Below are positions 1-5,644 of a DNA stretch of 5,697 nt, piece after piece (position 1 is the stretch's first letter; each line of letters opens with the position of its first letter). Source of the stretch: Mediterranea massiliensis (GTDB lineage: Bacteria; Bacteroidota; Bacteroidia; Bacteroidales; Bacteroidaceae); assembly GCA_958402075.1 (NCBI GenBank), contig CATXSD010000157.1, forward strand, positions 1 to 5,697. Reading direction: 5' to 3'. The translations under genes and the position numbers were made by a program. Below the pieces are notes generated by a model. The model searched no databases. It was given only the letters and a program-made list of their open reading frames with translations, and had not been told where the DNA came from.

Positions 1-29
1 CCTCCCAAGAGATATTGTATTGCTTTCAT
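1..29 (-). CDS. Start of an unidentified downstream gene (partial)
   Basis: An ATG at 29-27 on the minus strand opens a frame that runs off the window edge without a stop and reads M-K-A-I-Q-Y-L-L-G. It begins 13 bases after the stop codon of the large TPR gene on the same strand, with the weak purine-rich stretch GGAAAG directly before the ATG. The short spacing and the absence of a terminator between the two suggest co-transcription with the TPR gene. Nine residues are too few to assign a family. The N-terminus (Lys, then mostly hydrophobic residues) could begin a membrane or exported protein, but that is a guess. The frame could also be fortuitous. Confidence 0.45.
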
Positions 30-42
30 CTTTCCAAGGGGT

Positions 43-3000
43 TTATTTCAGTTTTTCCAATCGTTCTTCAATCATACCGGCAATGTCGTCGTCGGCCTGG
101 TAGTTCTGCTGCAGGCTGAGGAGGTACTGGCGGGCGTCGAGCTTCTTGTCCATCGCCACATAGACGTCGGACAGGAGGACGAAGCTGCGGGCCAGCCAGT
201 AGGCGTGCGGGGTACTCTGCTCGATGAACTGGAGCACTTCCTTCTCGGCCGCCGCATAGTCGCCGCTGTCGTAGAGGTGCTGGGCCAGCAGGTATTTGGC
301 CTCGGCGCCGTAGAGGGTACGGGTGTCTTCGGACAGGGGCTTCAGGTCGGCTACGGCCTTCTGCCAGGCTTTCTGGTTGAGGTAGGCCTTGGCCCGGTAG
401 TAGAGGGCTTCGTTCTTCAGCTCGGGCGACAGCTTGGCCTCGTCGAGCAGGGCGGTGGCGGCGTGGATGGTCTCCACGTCGTCCTTCAGCAGCACGGCGC
501 AGCGCAGTACGCCGGTGGCGCCCAGCTGTCGGCGGCTGTCATTGGTGGCACGGGCCTGCAGCAGCTTGTAGTCGGCCAGGGCCTGGTCGTACTGCTGACG
601 GTTGAAGAGGATTTCGGCGTGCATGGGCAGGGCTTCTTCGGCATAGGGGCTGTCGGGATATTCCAGCAGCTTGCCCGCATGGAGCAGCACGGCCTCGTCG
701 TCTTTCTGTTCCTTGCCGATGAGGCACAGGTAGTAGTGGGCATTCAGGCGGAAGGCTCCTTCGGGATAGCTCTGCAGGTAGCGTTCGAAGCTGGTCTTGG
801 CCGGCTGGATGTCGCCTTTCATATAGACCTTCTCAGCGGCGATGTAGGTCAGCGAGTCCTGTTCGCTGGCTTCGAAGCGTATCTGTCCGGGCATTTGTGC
901 AGCCAGGGCGGCAAACTCGTCCACGCGGTTGGCGTCGACGTAGATGGACTTCAGGTCGCGCATGGCCAGGCGGGCTTCCTCACTGCCGGGATAGCGGGTG
1001 ATGACGTGCTTGTAGGCCTCGATGGCGCGGTTGTAGTCTTCGCTCTGGTAGTAGAGCAGACCGATTTCGGCGGCTGCCTTGCGGGCTACCGGGCTGTCGG
1101 GATACTTGGACAACAGTTCGCTGAAGGTGGCGATGGCATTGGCGGTTTCCTGGTTCTGCACGTACGAGCGTCCCTTCTCGTAGAGGCCGTTGACGGCATA
1201 GGGCGAGTTGGGGTACTTCTGTGCCAGGCGGTTGAGCAGGTCTACCTTGATGCTGTAGTTCTTCTGCAGGCCGGCCACCAGGGCCATCTGATAATAGGAA
1301 TAGTCGCCCGAGGCGGTGCCCATGCTTTCGGCGCGTGAGTAGTAGCGGTTGGCTTCGTCAAAGCGGCGTGCATGGAGGCAGCAGTCGCCCAGGCGGTTGC
1401 AGGCGTCGGCCAGGGCAGCGGGGTTTTCGCCTTTCTCCAGCTGGATGTAGCTGCCGAAGCGGCTCTCGGCGGTGGTATAGTCTTTCTGGTGGAAGGCGAT
1501 GTAGCCCAGGTTGTAGTAGGCCAGCGCATACATCTCGCTGCTGCGGTCGGGCGATGACTTCAGGTAGCGGTTGAAGTCGTCGGCCGCCTGCCGTATGCGG
1601 CCCAGGCGGTAGTAGGACTCGCCGCGCCAGTAGGCTGCCTCGCCCTGTTCCTGCTGCAGTTCGCGCCCGAAGCGGGTGCTGTACTGGAGCGATTGGCTGA
1701 AGTAGTCGATGGCCGTCGGGAAGTCGGCATTGGCAAAGGCCTGCGTGCCCAGCTGGAACAGGATGCGTACCTTGGCCTTCTGGATGGCCGGTGTGGGCGA
1801 CTGGATGCGGTTGATGGACTTCAGGGCGGCATCGTAGCTGCGGGTTTCCATGTAGACCTCCACCAGATAGTCGCTCACGCGGTCGGCGTATTGCGAGTGG
1901 GGGTAGTCGTTGAGGAACTTCTCGAACACGGTGACCGATTCGCCGAAGGCGGAGTAGGACGTCTCGTGGATGCAGAGGGCGTAGTTGTAGGCGGCCTGTT
2001 CCCGGACGGCGGCATCGGCGCTGGAGGCGGCGGCCTGTTCGAAGGCCATGCGGGCCTTGTTCTTGTCGGCCATCTTCAGGTAGGCCATACCCATGTGCAG
2101 CCAGGCGTTCTGCGACAGGGCGTCGTCGGTCGTGGTGACGTCGCCCAGCAGTTCGGGCACGCGGCTGTAGACTCCACAGTGGTAGCACGACAGGCCGTAC
2201 ATGTACTGGGCGTCGCGCCGGGGCTTCTCGTCGCGGAGGCTGCCCGTATAGGCCGCGAAGCTGTCCATGGCCTTCTGGTAGCGGCCCGTGTAGTAGTCGG
2301 CGGAACCTTCGATGCGGTGCATCTCGGCTGCGTAGGGGGCATCGGGATGGGCCGACAGGTAGTTCTGCGCTACAATCTCGGCCTTGTCGTACTGCTGCTT
2401 CAGCAGGTAGATCTCGGCGATGTAGTAGGGGACCAGCGTTTCGTATTTGGCGTTGCCCTGTGAGGCGAGGAAGCCTTTCAGGGCCTCGTCGTAGCGTCCC
2501 TGCGTGTAGCGGATGTAGGCCAGGTAGTAGGTGCAGTCGGCTTCGTAGCGCGGGCTGGTGCTGCGCAGGGTTTCGAACCAGATGGCGGCTTCCTGCACAT
2601 TGCCCGTCTTCAGGTAGCAGGTGGCCTTGCGGTAGGTCATGTCGTCGCGCTCGTCATTGGCCAACTTCTCCAGGTCGGCGGAGTTGAACATGGCCAGGGC
2701 GTTGTCGTAGTCCTGCCGGAAGAAGTAGTTGGAAGCCACGAGGGCGGAGATGCGGTTGGCATGGGGCGTGTCGGGATGTTCTTCCAGGAAGGCCAGCAGC
2801 AGCTCGTTGCTCCGGGGGTCGCGCGTCTCGTAGGCGGCGCACACCAGCATGTATTCGGCTTCCTGGCGGTCGCCGGCCTGGGGGGCCAGGTTGCGGTCGG
2901 CATCGGTCAGGCGGATGTAGGACTGCAGGGGGGCGATGGCGGCGGAGTAGGCCCGCTGCTCGAACAGGTTCTTCCCTTCACGGAAGAGTTGTTGCGGCGT

Positions 3001-3087
3001 AGTGCCTTGCCCGTGTGTCTGCGCCGCGGCCAGCAGCGGGGCGCAGCAGAGGGCTGTGCATAATATGCGTGAAAAGCGGTGTTTCAT
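43..3087 (-). CDS. Large secreted tetratricopeptide-repeat protein
   Basis: This 1014-residue protein is built almost entirely of TPR helical hairpins. Residues 1-22 form a signal peptide: a basic start (K2, R4, R7), a hydrophobic core from I8, and an Ala-Ala-Ala signal-peptidase I site before Q23. It should therefore act in the periplasm or at the envelope. No lipobox precedes any of C10, C14 or C15. I count about a dozen TPR units, for example near 183-209, 218-253, 483-517, 521-556, 559-590, 632-668, 671-705, 816-847, 892-921 and 928-959. Many end in a [YH]P-x-[ST/A]-x-x-A linker, as in YPDSPYA at 810-816, typical of the BamD/CpoB (YbgF) class of envelope TPR proteins. No catalytic domain is visible, so a scaffold or adaptor role is inferred. 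The ATG at 3087 has no Shine-Dalgarno sequence, but it gives the complete signal peptide. The gene has its own promoter and is probably co-transcribed with the gene starting at 29. The specific partner is unknown. Confidence 0.93.
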   Translation of the reverse strand: MKHRFSRILCTALCCAPLLAAAQTHGQGTTPQQLFREGKNLFEQRAYSAAIAPLQSYIRLTDADRNLAPQAGDRQEAEYMLVCAAYETRDPRSNELLLAFLEEHPDTPHANRISALVASNYFFRQDYDNALAMFNSADLEKLANDERDDMTYRKATCYLKTGNVQEAAIWFETLRSTSPRYEADCTYYLAYIRYTQGRYDEALKGFLASQGNAKYETLVPYYIAEIYLLKQQYDKAEIVAQNYLSAHPDAPYAAEMHRIEGSADYYTGRYQKAMDSFAAYTGSLRDEKPRRDAQYMYGLSCYHCGVYSRVPELLGDVTTTDDALSQNAWLHMGMAYLKMADKNKARMAFEQAAASSADAAVREQAAYNYALCIHETSYSAFGESVTVFEKFLNDYPHSQYADRVSDYLVEVYMETRSYDAALKSINRIQSPTPAIQKAKVRILFQLGTQAFANADFPTAIDYFSQSLQYSTRFGRELQQEQGEAAYWRGESYYRLGRIRQAADDFNRYLKSSPDRSSEMYALAYYNLGYIAFHQKDYTTAESRFGSYIQLEKGENPAALADACNRLGDCCLHARRFDEANRYYSRAESMGTASGDYSYYQMALVAGLQKNYSIKVDLLNRLAQKYPNSPYAVNGLYEKGRSYVQNQETANAIATFSELLSKYPDSPVARKAAAEIGLLYYQSEDYNRAIEAYKHVITRYPGSEEARLAMRDLKSIYVDANRVDEFAALAAQMPGQIRFEASEQDSLTYIAAEKVYMKGDIQPAKTSFERYLQSYPEGAFRLNAHYYLCLIGKEQKDDEAVLLHAGKLLEYPDSPYAEEALPMHAEILFNRQQYDQALADYKLLQARATNDSRRQLGATGVLRCAVLLKDDVETIHAATALLDEAKLSPELKNEALYYRAKAYLNQKAWQKAVADLKPLSEDTRTLYGAEAKYLLAQHLYDSGDYAAAEKEVLQFIEQSTPHAYWLARSFVLLSDVYVAMDKKLDARQYLLSLQQNYQADDDIAGMIEERLEKLK

Positions 3088-3116
3088 TGTATCTCACAAA
3101 TAGAAGTTAATATATC

Positions 3117-3138
3117 AGGGCCCCTGTTGCGGGGCCTT
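3117..3138 (-). promoter_or_regulatory. GC-rich hairpin at the 5' end of the TPR-gene leader
   Basis: GGCCCC (3119-3124) pairs perfectly with GGGGCC (3131-3136) around a six-base loop. A G-T and an A-T pair extend the stem to eight pairs (3117-3138). On the minus strand the hairpin begins about 7 bases after the TACTTTTG element, so it should sit at the extreme 5' end of the TPR mRNA, with roughly 30 unstructured AT-rich bases between it and the ATG at 3087. No U-tract follows on the minus strand (CTGATATATT), which argues against a canonical terminator for the NUDIX gene upstream. A 5' stem-loop that protects mRNA from decay is the likeliest role, by inference. Confidence 0.6.
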
Positions 3139-3144
3139 CTTATA

Positions 3145-3170
3145 CAAAAGTACGTTTTTTGCCCGTCAAA
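3145..3170 (-). promoter_or_regulatory. Bacteroides-type promoter of the TPR gene
   Basis: The minus strand carries TACTTTTG at 3152-3145, an exact match to the Bacteroidetes -7 consensus TAnnTTTG. A TTTG lies upstream at 3170-3167, but the spacer is only 14 bases, shorter than the roughly 19-21 usually seen, so the -33 contact is suboptimal. Transcription would start near 3140, giving a leader of about 50 bases before the ATG at 3087. The same stretch also reads as TTGACG, 17 bases, TGTATA, which resembles an enterobacterial sigma-70 promoter; this is probably coincidental here. The position in the gap between two same-strand genes indicates that the TPR gene is transcribed independently of the NUDIX gene. 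Confidence 0.65.
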
Positions 3171-3199
3171 TGTTGGCTTCGTTGAGCTTTTTTAGTATC

Positions 3200-3727
3200 T
3201 CATGGCCTGTTTTCCAGGAAAATCTGCAGGCCGCGGCGGATGGAGCCAAGGCCGAATTCCTCGGGACGGATGTCCTTCAGCGGCACGAAGAAGAGGTCGG
3301 CGGCGTCGTCCATGGCGGTGTAGTGGAGCGTGTCCTCGACCTCGCAGCGGAAGAACATGTCGAGCGTATGGACCGTGAAGCCGGAATACACGTAGAGGTT
3401 GGGCAGGGAGAAGAGGTAGTGCGTGCGTACGACGTGGAGCCCCGTCTCTTCCCGCACCTCGCGGGCCACTCCCTCTTCCCCCGTTTCGTACAGGTCGACG
3501 AAGCCTCCGGGCAGGTCGAGGGTCCCTTTGGCGGGTTCTTTGGCCCGGCGGCACACCAGCAGCTCGTCCCGGCTGTTGACGATGAAGGCTACCGTGGCCG
3601 AGGAGGGATTGAAATAGTAGACAAACCCGCAGTCGGCACATTGTTTGGACTTTTCGTTGTGTATCCCGAAGCGGGGAGAGCCGCACTTGGGGCAATACTT
3701 GAATTGGGAAAGGGGGTGATCTGCCAT
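3200..3727 (-). CDS. NUDIX hydrolase with N-terminal zinc ribbon
   Basis: This 175-residue protein is predicted to hydrolyse a nucleoside diphosphate linked to another moiety (X). A perfect Nudix box GX5EX7REUXEEXGU spans G75 to L97, with E81, R89, E90, E93, E94 and G96 all present; the glutamates bind the catalytic divalent metals. The N-terminus carries a four-cysteine zinc ribbon, CPKCG (C12, C15) and CADCG (C30, C33), as in NudC-type NADH pyrophosphatases. However, it is much shorter than NudC (about 257 residues in E. coli). It also lacks the SQPWPFP motif that marks NudC downstream of the box, having FSLPNLYVYSG at 106-116 instead. Substrate specificity is therefore open: NADH, ADP-ribose or another nucleotide. 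No signal peptide is seen, so it is cytoplasmic. The ATG at 3727 gives the full zinc ribbon. It has an AT-rich leader without a Shine-Dalgarno sequence, as is common in Bacteroidetes. The gene is divergent from the phosphatase operon. Confidence 0.92.
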   Translation of the reverse strand: MADHPLSQFKYCPKCGSPRFGIHNEKSKQCADCGFVYYFNPSSATVAFIVNSRDELLVCRRAKEPAKGTLDLPGGFVDLYETGEEGVAREVREETGLHVVRTHYLFSLPNLYVYSGFTVHTLDMFFRCEVEDTLHYTAMDDAADLFFVPLKDIRPEEFGLGSIRRGLQIFLENRP

Positions 3728-3759
3728 TGAATATCAGTCTTTAAGTTCCATATCGGACA

Positions 3760-3767
3760 CAAAGGTA
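3760..3767 (-). promoter_or_regulatory. Probable -7 element of the NUDIX gene promoter
   Basis: TACCTTTG on the minus strand at 3767-3760 matches TAnnTTTG exactly and lies 32 bases before the NUDIX start codon, implying a leader of about 25-30 bases. No TTTG is present at the expected -33 distance; the nearest (3780-3777) is only 9 bases away. The promoter may therefore be weaker or activator-dependent. It sits back to back with the plus-strand promoter at 3797-3828. Confidence 0.5.
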
Positions 3768-3796
3768 AACAATTTGCAAAATCTTCTTCCATTTTC

Positions 3797-3828
3797 TTTG
3801 GTAAATGTAAGCGAAACCCGTACTTTTG
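3797..3828 (+). promoter_or_regulatory. Consensus Bacteroides promoter of the phosphatase-comF operon
   Basis: TTTG at 3797-3800, a 20-base spacer and TACTTTTG at 3821-3828 match both halves of the Bacteroidetes primary sigma factor promoter (-33 TTTG, -7 TAnnTTTG) with typical spacing. Transcription should start near 3833, giving a leader of about 50 bases that contains the AGGAGG ribosome site. This is the best-formed promoter in the window and implies constitutive, reasonably strong expression of the two downstream genes. No internal promoter is visible between those genes. Confidence 0.82.
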
Positions 3829-3868
3829 ATTGTTTTTTAGCAGAACAGGACGGAATGTATCCGCCGGA

Positions 3869-3874
3869 AGGAGG
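3869..3874 (+). promoter_or_regulatory. Shine-Dalgarno site that fixes the phosphatase start
   Basis: AGGAGG is a full Shine-Dalgarno match and lies 9 bases before the ATG at 3884. The next in-frame ATG (3893) would be 18 bases away, too far. The frame is open further upstream to a TTG at 3830, but that codon abuts the -7 promoter element and would lie at or before the transcription start. The ATG at 3884 is therefore the start. Confidence 0.75.
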
Positions 3875-3883
3875 TATGGAAAC

Positions 3884-4687
3884 ATGGAAAACATGGAATC
3901 ATTGGTAGCGGACGTGTGTCGGGTGGCACGCGAAGCCGGACATTTTTTGAAGGAAGAACGGAAGATTTTCAGCCGGGACGCCGTGCAGGCCAAGCGTGCC
4001 CACGACTATGTGTCCTACGTCGACCGCGAGTCGGAGCGGCGGGTGGTGGAAGCGTTGAGGCAGCTGTTGCCGGAGGCGGGGTTCATCACCGAGGAAGGCT
4101 CGGCCGGCTGGCAGGGTGAACGGTATAGCTGGGTGGTCGACCCGCTGGACGGCACCACGAACTACATCCACGACGTGGCGCCCTACTGCGTGAGCATTGC
4201 CTTGCGGAGCCGCGACGAGCTGTTGCTGGGAGTGGTCTACGAGCCGGTGCGCGACGAGTGTTTCTATGCCTGGAAGGGCGGCGGCGCCTACGTGAACGGT
4301 GTGCGGATGCACGTTTCCGACGTGCCTTCGCTCGACGAGGCCTACCTGGTGGTGGAGCTGCCTTACGATGCCGAACGCTATGCCCGCACGGGCGAGCACC
4401 TCATCCACCGGCTGTATGGCCGGGTGGCGGCCATCCGCATGAACGGTTCGGCGGCTCTGGCGCTCTGTTATGTGGCTGCCGGACGTTACGATGCCTGGCT
4501 GGAGGCGTTCATCGGCCGCTGGGATTTCTCGGCGGCGGCGTTGATGGTGCAGGAGGCCGGCGGGCAGGTGACCGATTTCTATGGCAGTCCGTCTTTTCTG
4601 GAAGGACATCACATCGTGGCGACCAATGGTGCCCTGCACGGTCCGTTGTTGGAGATACTCCGGGAGGCGCTTCCCGCAGGCATGTAA
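3884..4687 (+). CDS. Inositol monophosphatase family phosphatase
   Basis: This 267-residue cytoplasmic protein has the usual length and complete motif set of the Mg2+-dependent, lithium-sensitive inositol monophosphatase (IMPase/SuhB/CysQ) superfamily. The metal-binding acidic pair is in ITEEGS (E70, E71). The signature WVVDPLDGTTNY follows at 83-94, with D86 and D89 as metal ligands and T91/T92 next to the nucleophilic water. A GSAALALCYVAAGRYD segment at 188-203 matches the substrate-side region. The C-terminal motif RWDFSAAALMVQEAGG (212-227) supplies D214; the residue after the Ala pair is Ala rather than the common Gly, which is conservative. The substrate cannot be told from sequence: inositol-1-phosphate, 3'-phosphoadenosine-5'-phosphate or another small phosphate ester are all possible within the family. 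The gene is first in an operon with comF, 15 bases upstream of it, and is driven by the promoter at 3797-3828. Confidence 0.93.
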   Translation: MENMESLVADVCRVAREAGHFLKEERKIFSRDAVQAKRAHDYVSYVDRESERRVVEALRQLLPEAGFITEEGSAGWQGERYSWVVDPLDGTTNYIHDVAPYCVSIALRSRDELLLGVVYEPVRDECFYAWKGGGAYVNGVRMHVSDVPSLDEAYLVVELPYDAERYARTGEHLIHRLYGRVAAIRMNGSAALALCYVAAGRYDAWLEAFIGRWDFSAAALMVQEAGGQVTDFYGSPSFLEGHHIVATNGALHGPLLEILREALPAGM

Positions 4688-4702
4688 GGAGGGAGGCGTG
4701 AG

Positions 4703-5410
4703 ATGACGAGACATTCAATCGGCCTTTGGTTCCGTTCGGCGGCCCGGCTGCTGTTCCCGCGGCGGTGCGTCGTGTGCGGAGCCCGTCTGGTGGAAGGCGA
4801 AGAGGGCATCTGCCTCCGCTGCAACATGGACATGCCCCGCACAAACTGGCATCTGTTGCCCGACAATCCGGTGGAGAAGGAGTTCTGGGGCAAGATACCG
4901 CTGGAGCGTGCCACTTCCTTTTTTCTGTATCACAAGGGCAGCGACTTCAGGCACGTGCTCCACCTGCTCAAGTACGGCGGGCGGAAGGACATCGGGCGCA
5001 TCATGGGACGCTTCATGGCCCAGGAGCTGCAGGACAGCGGCTTCTTCGAGGGCATCGACCGCATTGTCCCCATCCCGCTACATCCGCTTAAGCGCAAGGA
5101 GCGCGGCTATAACCAGAGCGAATGCCTGGCCCGGGGACTGTCGGCGGTGACGGGCATCCCGGTGGACACTTCGGGCGTGAAGCGGGTGGTGCATACGCAG
5201 AGCCAGACCCGCAAGTCGGCCTACGAGCGGTGGGAGAACGTGGCGGGCATTTTCCGGGTGGAGCACCCCGAACACTATGCGGGGCAGCACATCCTGCTGG
5301 TGGACGACGTGCTGACTACCGGTTCCACCATCACGGCCTGTGCCGATGCCTTTGCCGGTGTCGAGGGCTTGCGCATCAGTGTGCTGACGCTGGCCAAGGC
5401 GGGGGTGTGA
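4703..5410 (+). CDS. comF: ComF family protein (phosphoribosyltransferase-like)
   Basis: This 235-residue protein has the full ComF architecture. An N-terminal zinc finger has CVVCG (C22, C25) and CLRC (C37, C40). The hallmark PIPLHPLKRKERGYNQSE is at 124-140. A type I phosphoribosyltransferase PRPP-binding loop, LLVDDVLTTGST, is at 198-209 (D201, D202, T205-T209). In naturally competent bacteria ComF is a cytoplasmic ATP-dependent factor needed for uptake of single-stranded DNA. It is also widespread in organisms not known to be competent, including Bacteroidetes, where its role is unclear; phosphoribosyltransferase activity is inferred from the fold only. The ATG at 4703 follows overlapping purine-rich ribosome sites (AGGAGG at 4687-4692, GGAGG at 4692-4696). 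The gene lies 15 bases after the phosphatase stop, so co-transcription and perhaps coupled translation are expected. No other competence gene is in the window. Confidence 0.93.
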   Translation: MTRHSIGLWFRSAARLLFPRRCVVCGARLVEGEEGICLRCNMDMPRTNWHLLPDNPVEKEFWGKIPLERATSFFLYHKGSDFRHVLHLLKYGGRKDIGRIMGRFMAQELQDSGFFEGIDRIVPIPLHPLKRKERGYNQSECLARGLSAVTGIPVDTSGVKRVVHTQSQTRKSAYERWENVAGIFRVEHPEHYAGQHILLVDDVLTTGSTITACADAFAGVEGLRISVLTLAKAGV

Positions 5411-5430
5411 CCCGCTTCTTTCTTCCTTTC

Positions 5431-5545
5431 TGACGAAGTGCTTCCTTGCCTTCCGACACAGTGCTTCATGAGGTCGTCACACAGTGCTTCGTCAGGGTGT
5501 CAGGCAGTGCTTCGTCAGGGGGTGACGCAGTGCTTCGTCAGGGAG
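5431..5545 (+). repeat. Five tandem 23-bp units with internal dyad symmetry
   Basis: The heptamer GTGCTTC recurs at 5438, 5461, 5484, 5507 and 5530, an exact 23-base period, giving units at 5431, 5454, 5477, 5500 and 5523. Units 3-5 share an identical 16-base core, CAGTGCTTCGTCAGGG, while units 1 and 2 are diverged, especially in their right halves. Within a unit, TGACG at the left pairs with CGTCA at the right. Combining the left arm of unit 1 with the right arm of units 3-5 gives TGACGAAGTGCTTCGTCA, whose 8-base arms are perfectly complementary around a central TG. The array is noncoding and fills the gap between comF and the convergent tRNA gene. It could be a protein-binding array, a transcript-end structure or a member of a dispersed repeat family. 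Function is unknown. Confidence 0.85.
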
Positions 5546-5611
5546 CCATGGAATATAACATGAAGCAGGGTGGGAAAAGTTCGGCTCATGCTATATGGAA
5601 TGGAAACGTAC

Positions 5612-5641
5612 AAAAACAAAAAAGTCCGCATTCGCGGACTT
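5612..5641 (-). terminator. Rho-independent terminator of tRNA-Asn
   Basis: AAGTCCGC (5622-5629) pairs perfectly with GCGGACTT (5634-5641) around a four-base loop. On the minus strand the stem is followed by a T-rich tract, T6-G-T5 (5623-5612, slightly overlapping the stem base). This is a canonical intrinsic terminator placed three bases after the tRNA-Asn 3' end. On the plus strand the stem is preceded, not followed, by the A-rich run, so it would terminate comF transcripts poorly, if at all. Confidence 0.88.
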
Positions 5642-5644
5642 CTG

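Noticed and set aside
205..1338. Long open frame on the plus strand opposite the TPR gene (377 codons), with a similar one at 1693-2463
   Set aside because: They lie fully antisense to a well-supported TPR gene, have low-complexity Gly/Val/Leu-rich translations with no recognisable domain, and arise from the GC-rich third positions of the real gene.
3022..3087. Lipoprotein reading of the TPR protein N-terminus, suggested by C10, C14 and C15
   Set aside because: None of these cysteines is preceded by a lipobox of the L-[AS]-[GA]-C type, and a clear Ala-x-Ala signal-peptidase I site follows at residues 20-22.
3117..3138. Hairpin as a canonical terminator of the NUDIX gene
   Set aside because: No U-tract follows on the minus strand, and the TPR promoter lies upstream of the hairpin, so it would sit inside the TPR leader.
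3830..3883. N-terminal extension of the phosphatase from a TTG at 3830
   Set aside because: The TTG lies immediately after the -7 promoter box, at or before the expected transcription start, and the AGGAGG site at 3869-3874 points to the ATG at 3884.
3899..4714. 271-codon minus-strand open frame opposite the phosphatase
   Set aside because: It is antisense to a gene with intact catalytic motifs. Its His/Arg/Val-rich translation matches no family I know, and it has no promoter or ribosome site of its own.
5431..5545. CRISPR array
   Set aside because: The units are contiguous with a 23-base period and a conserved core, leaving no variable spacers of 30 or so bases, and no cas gene is present.
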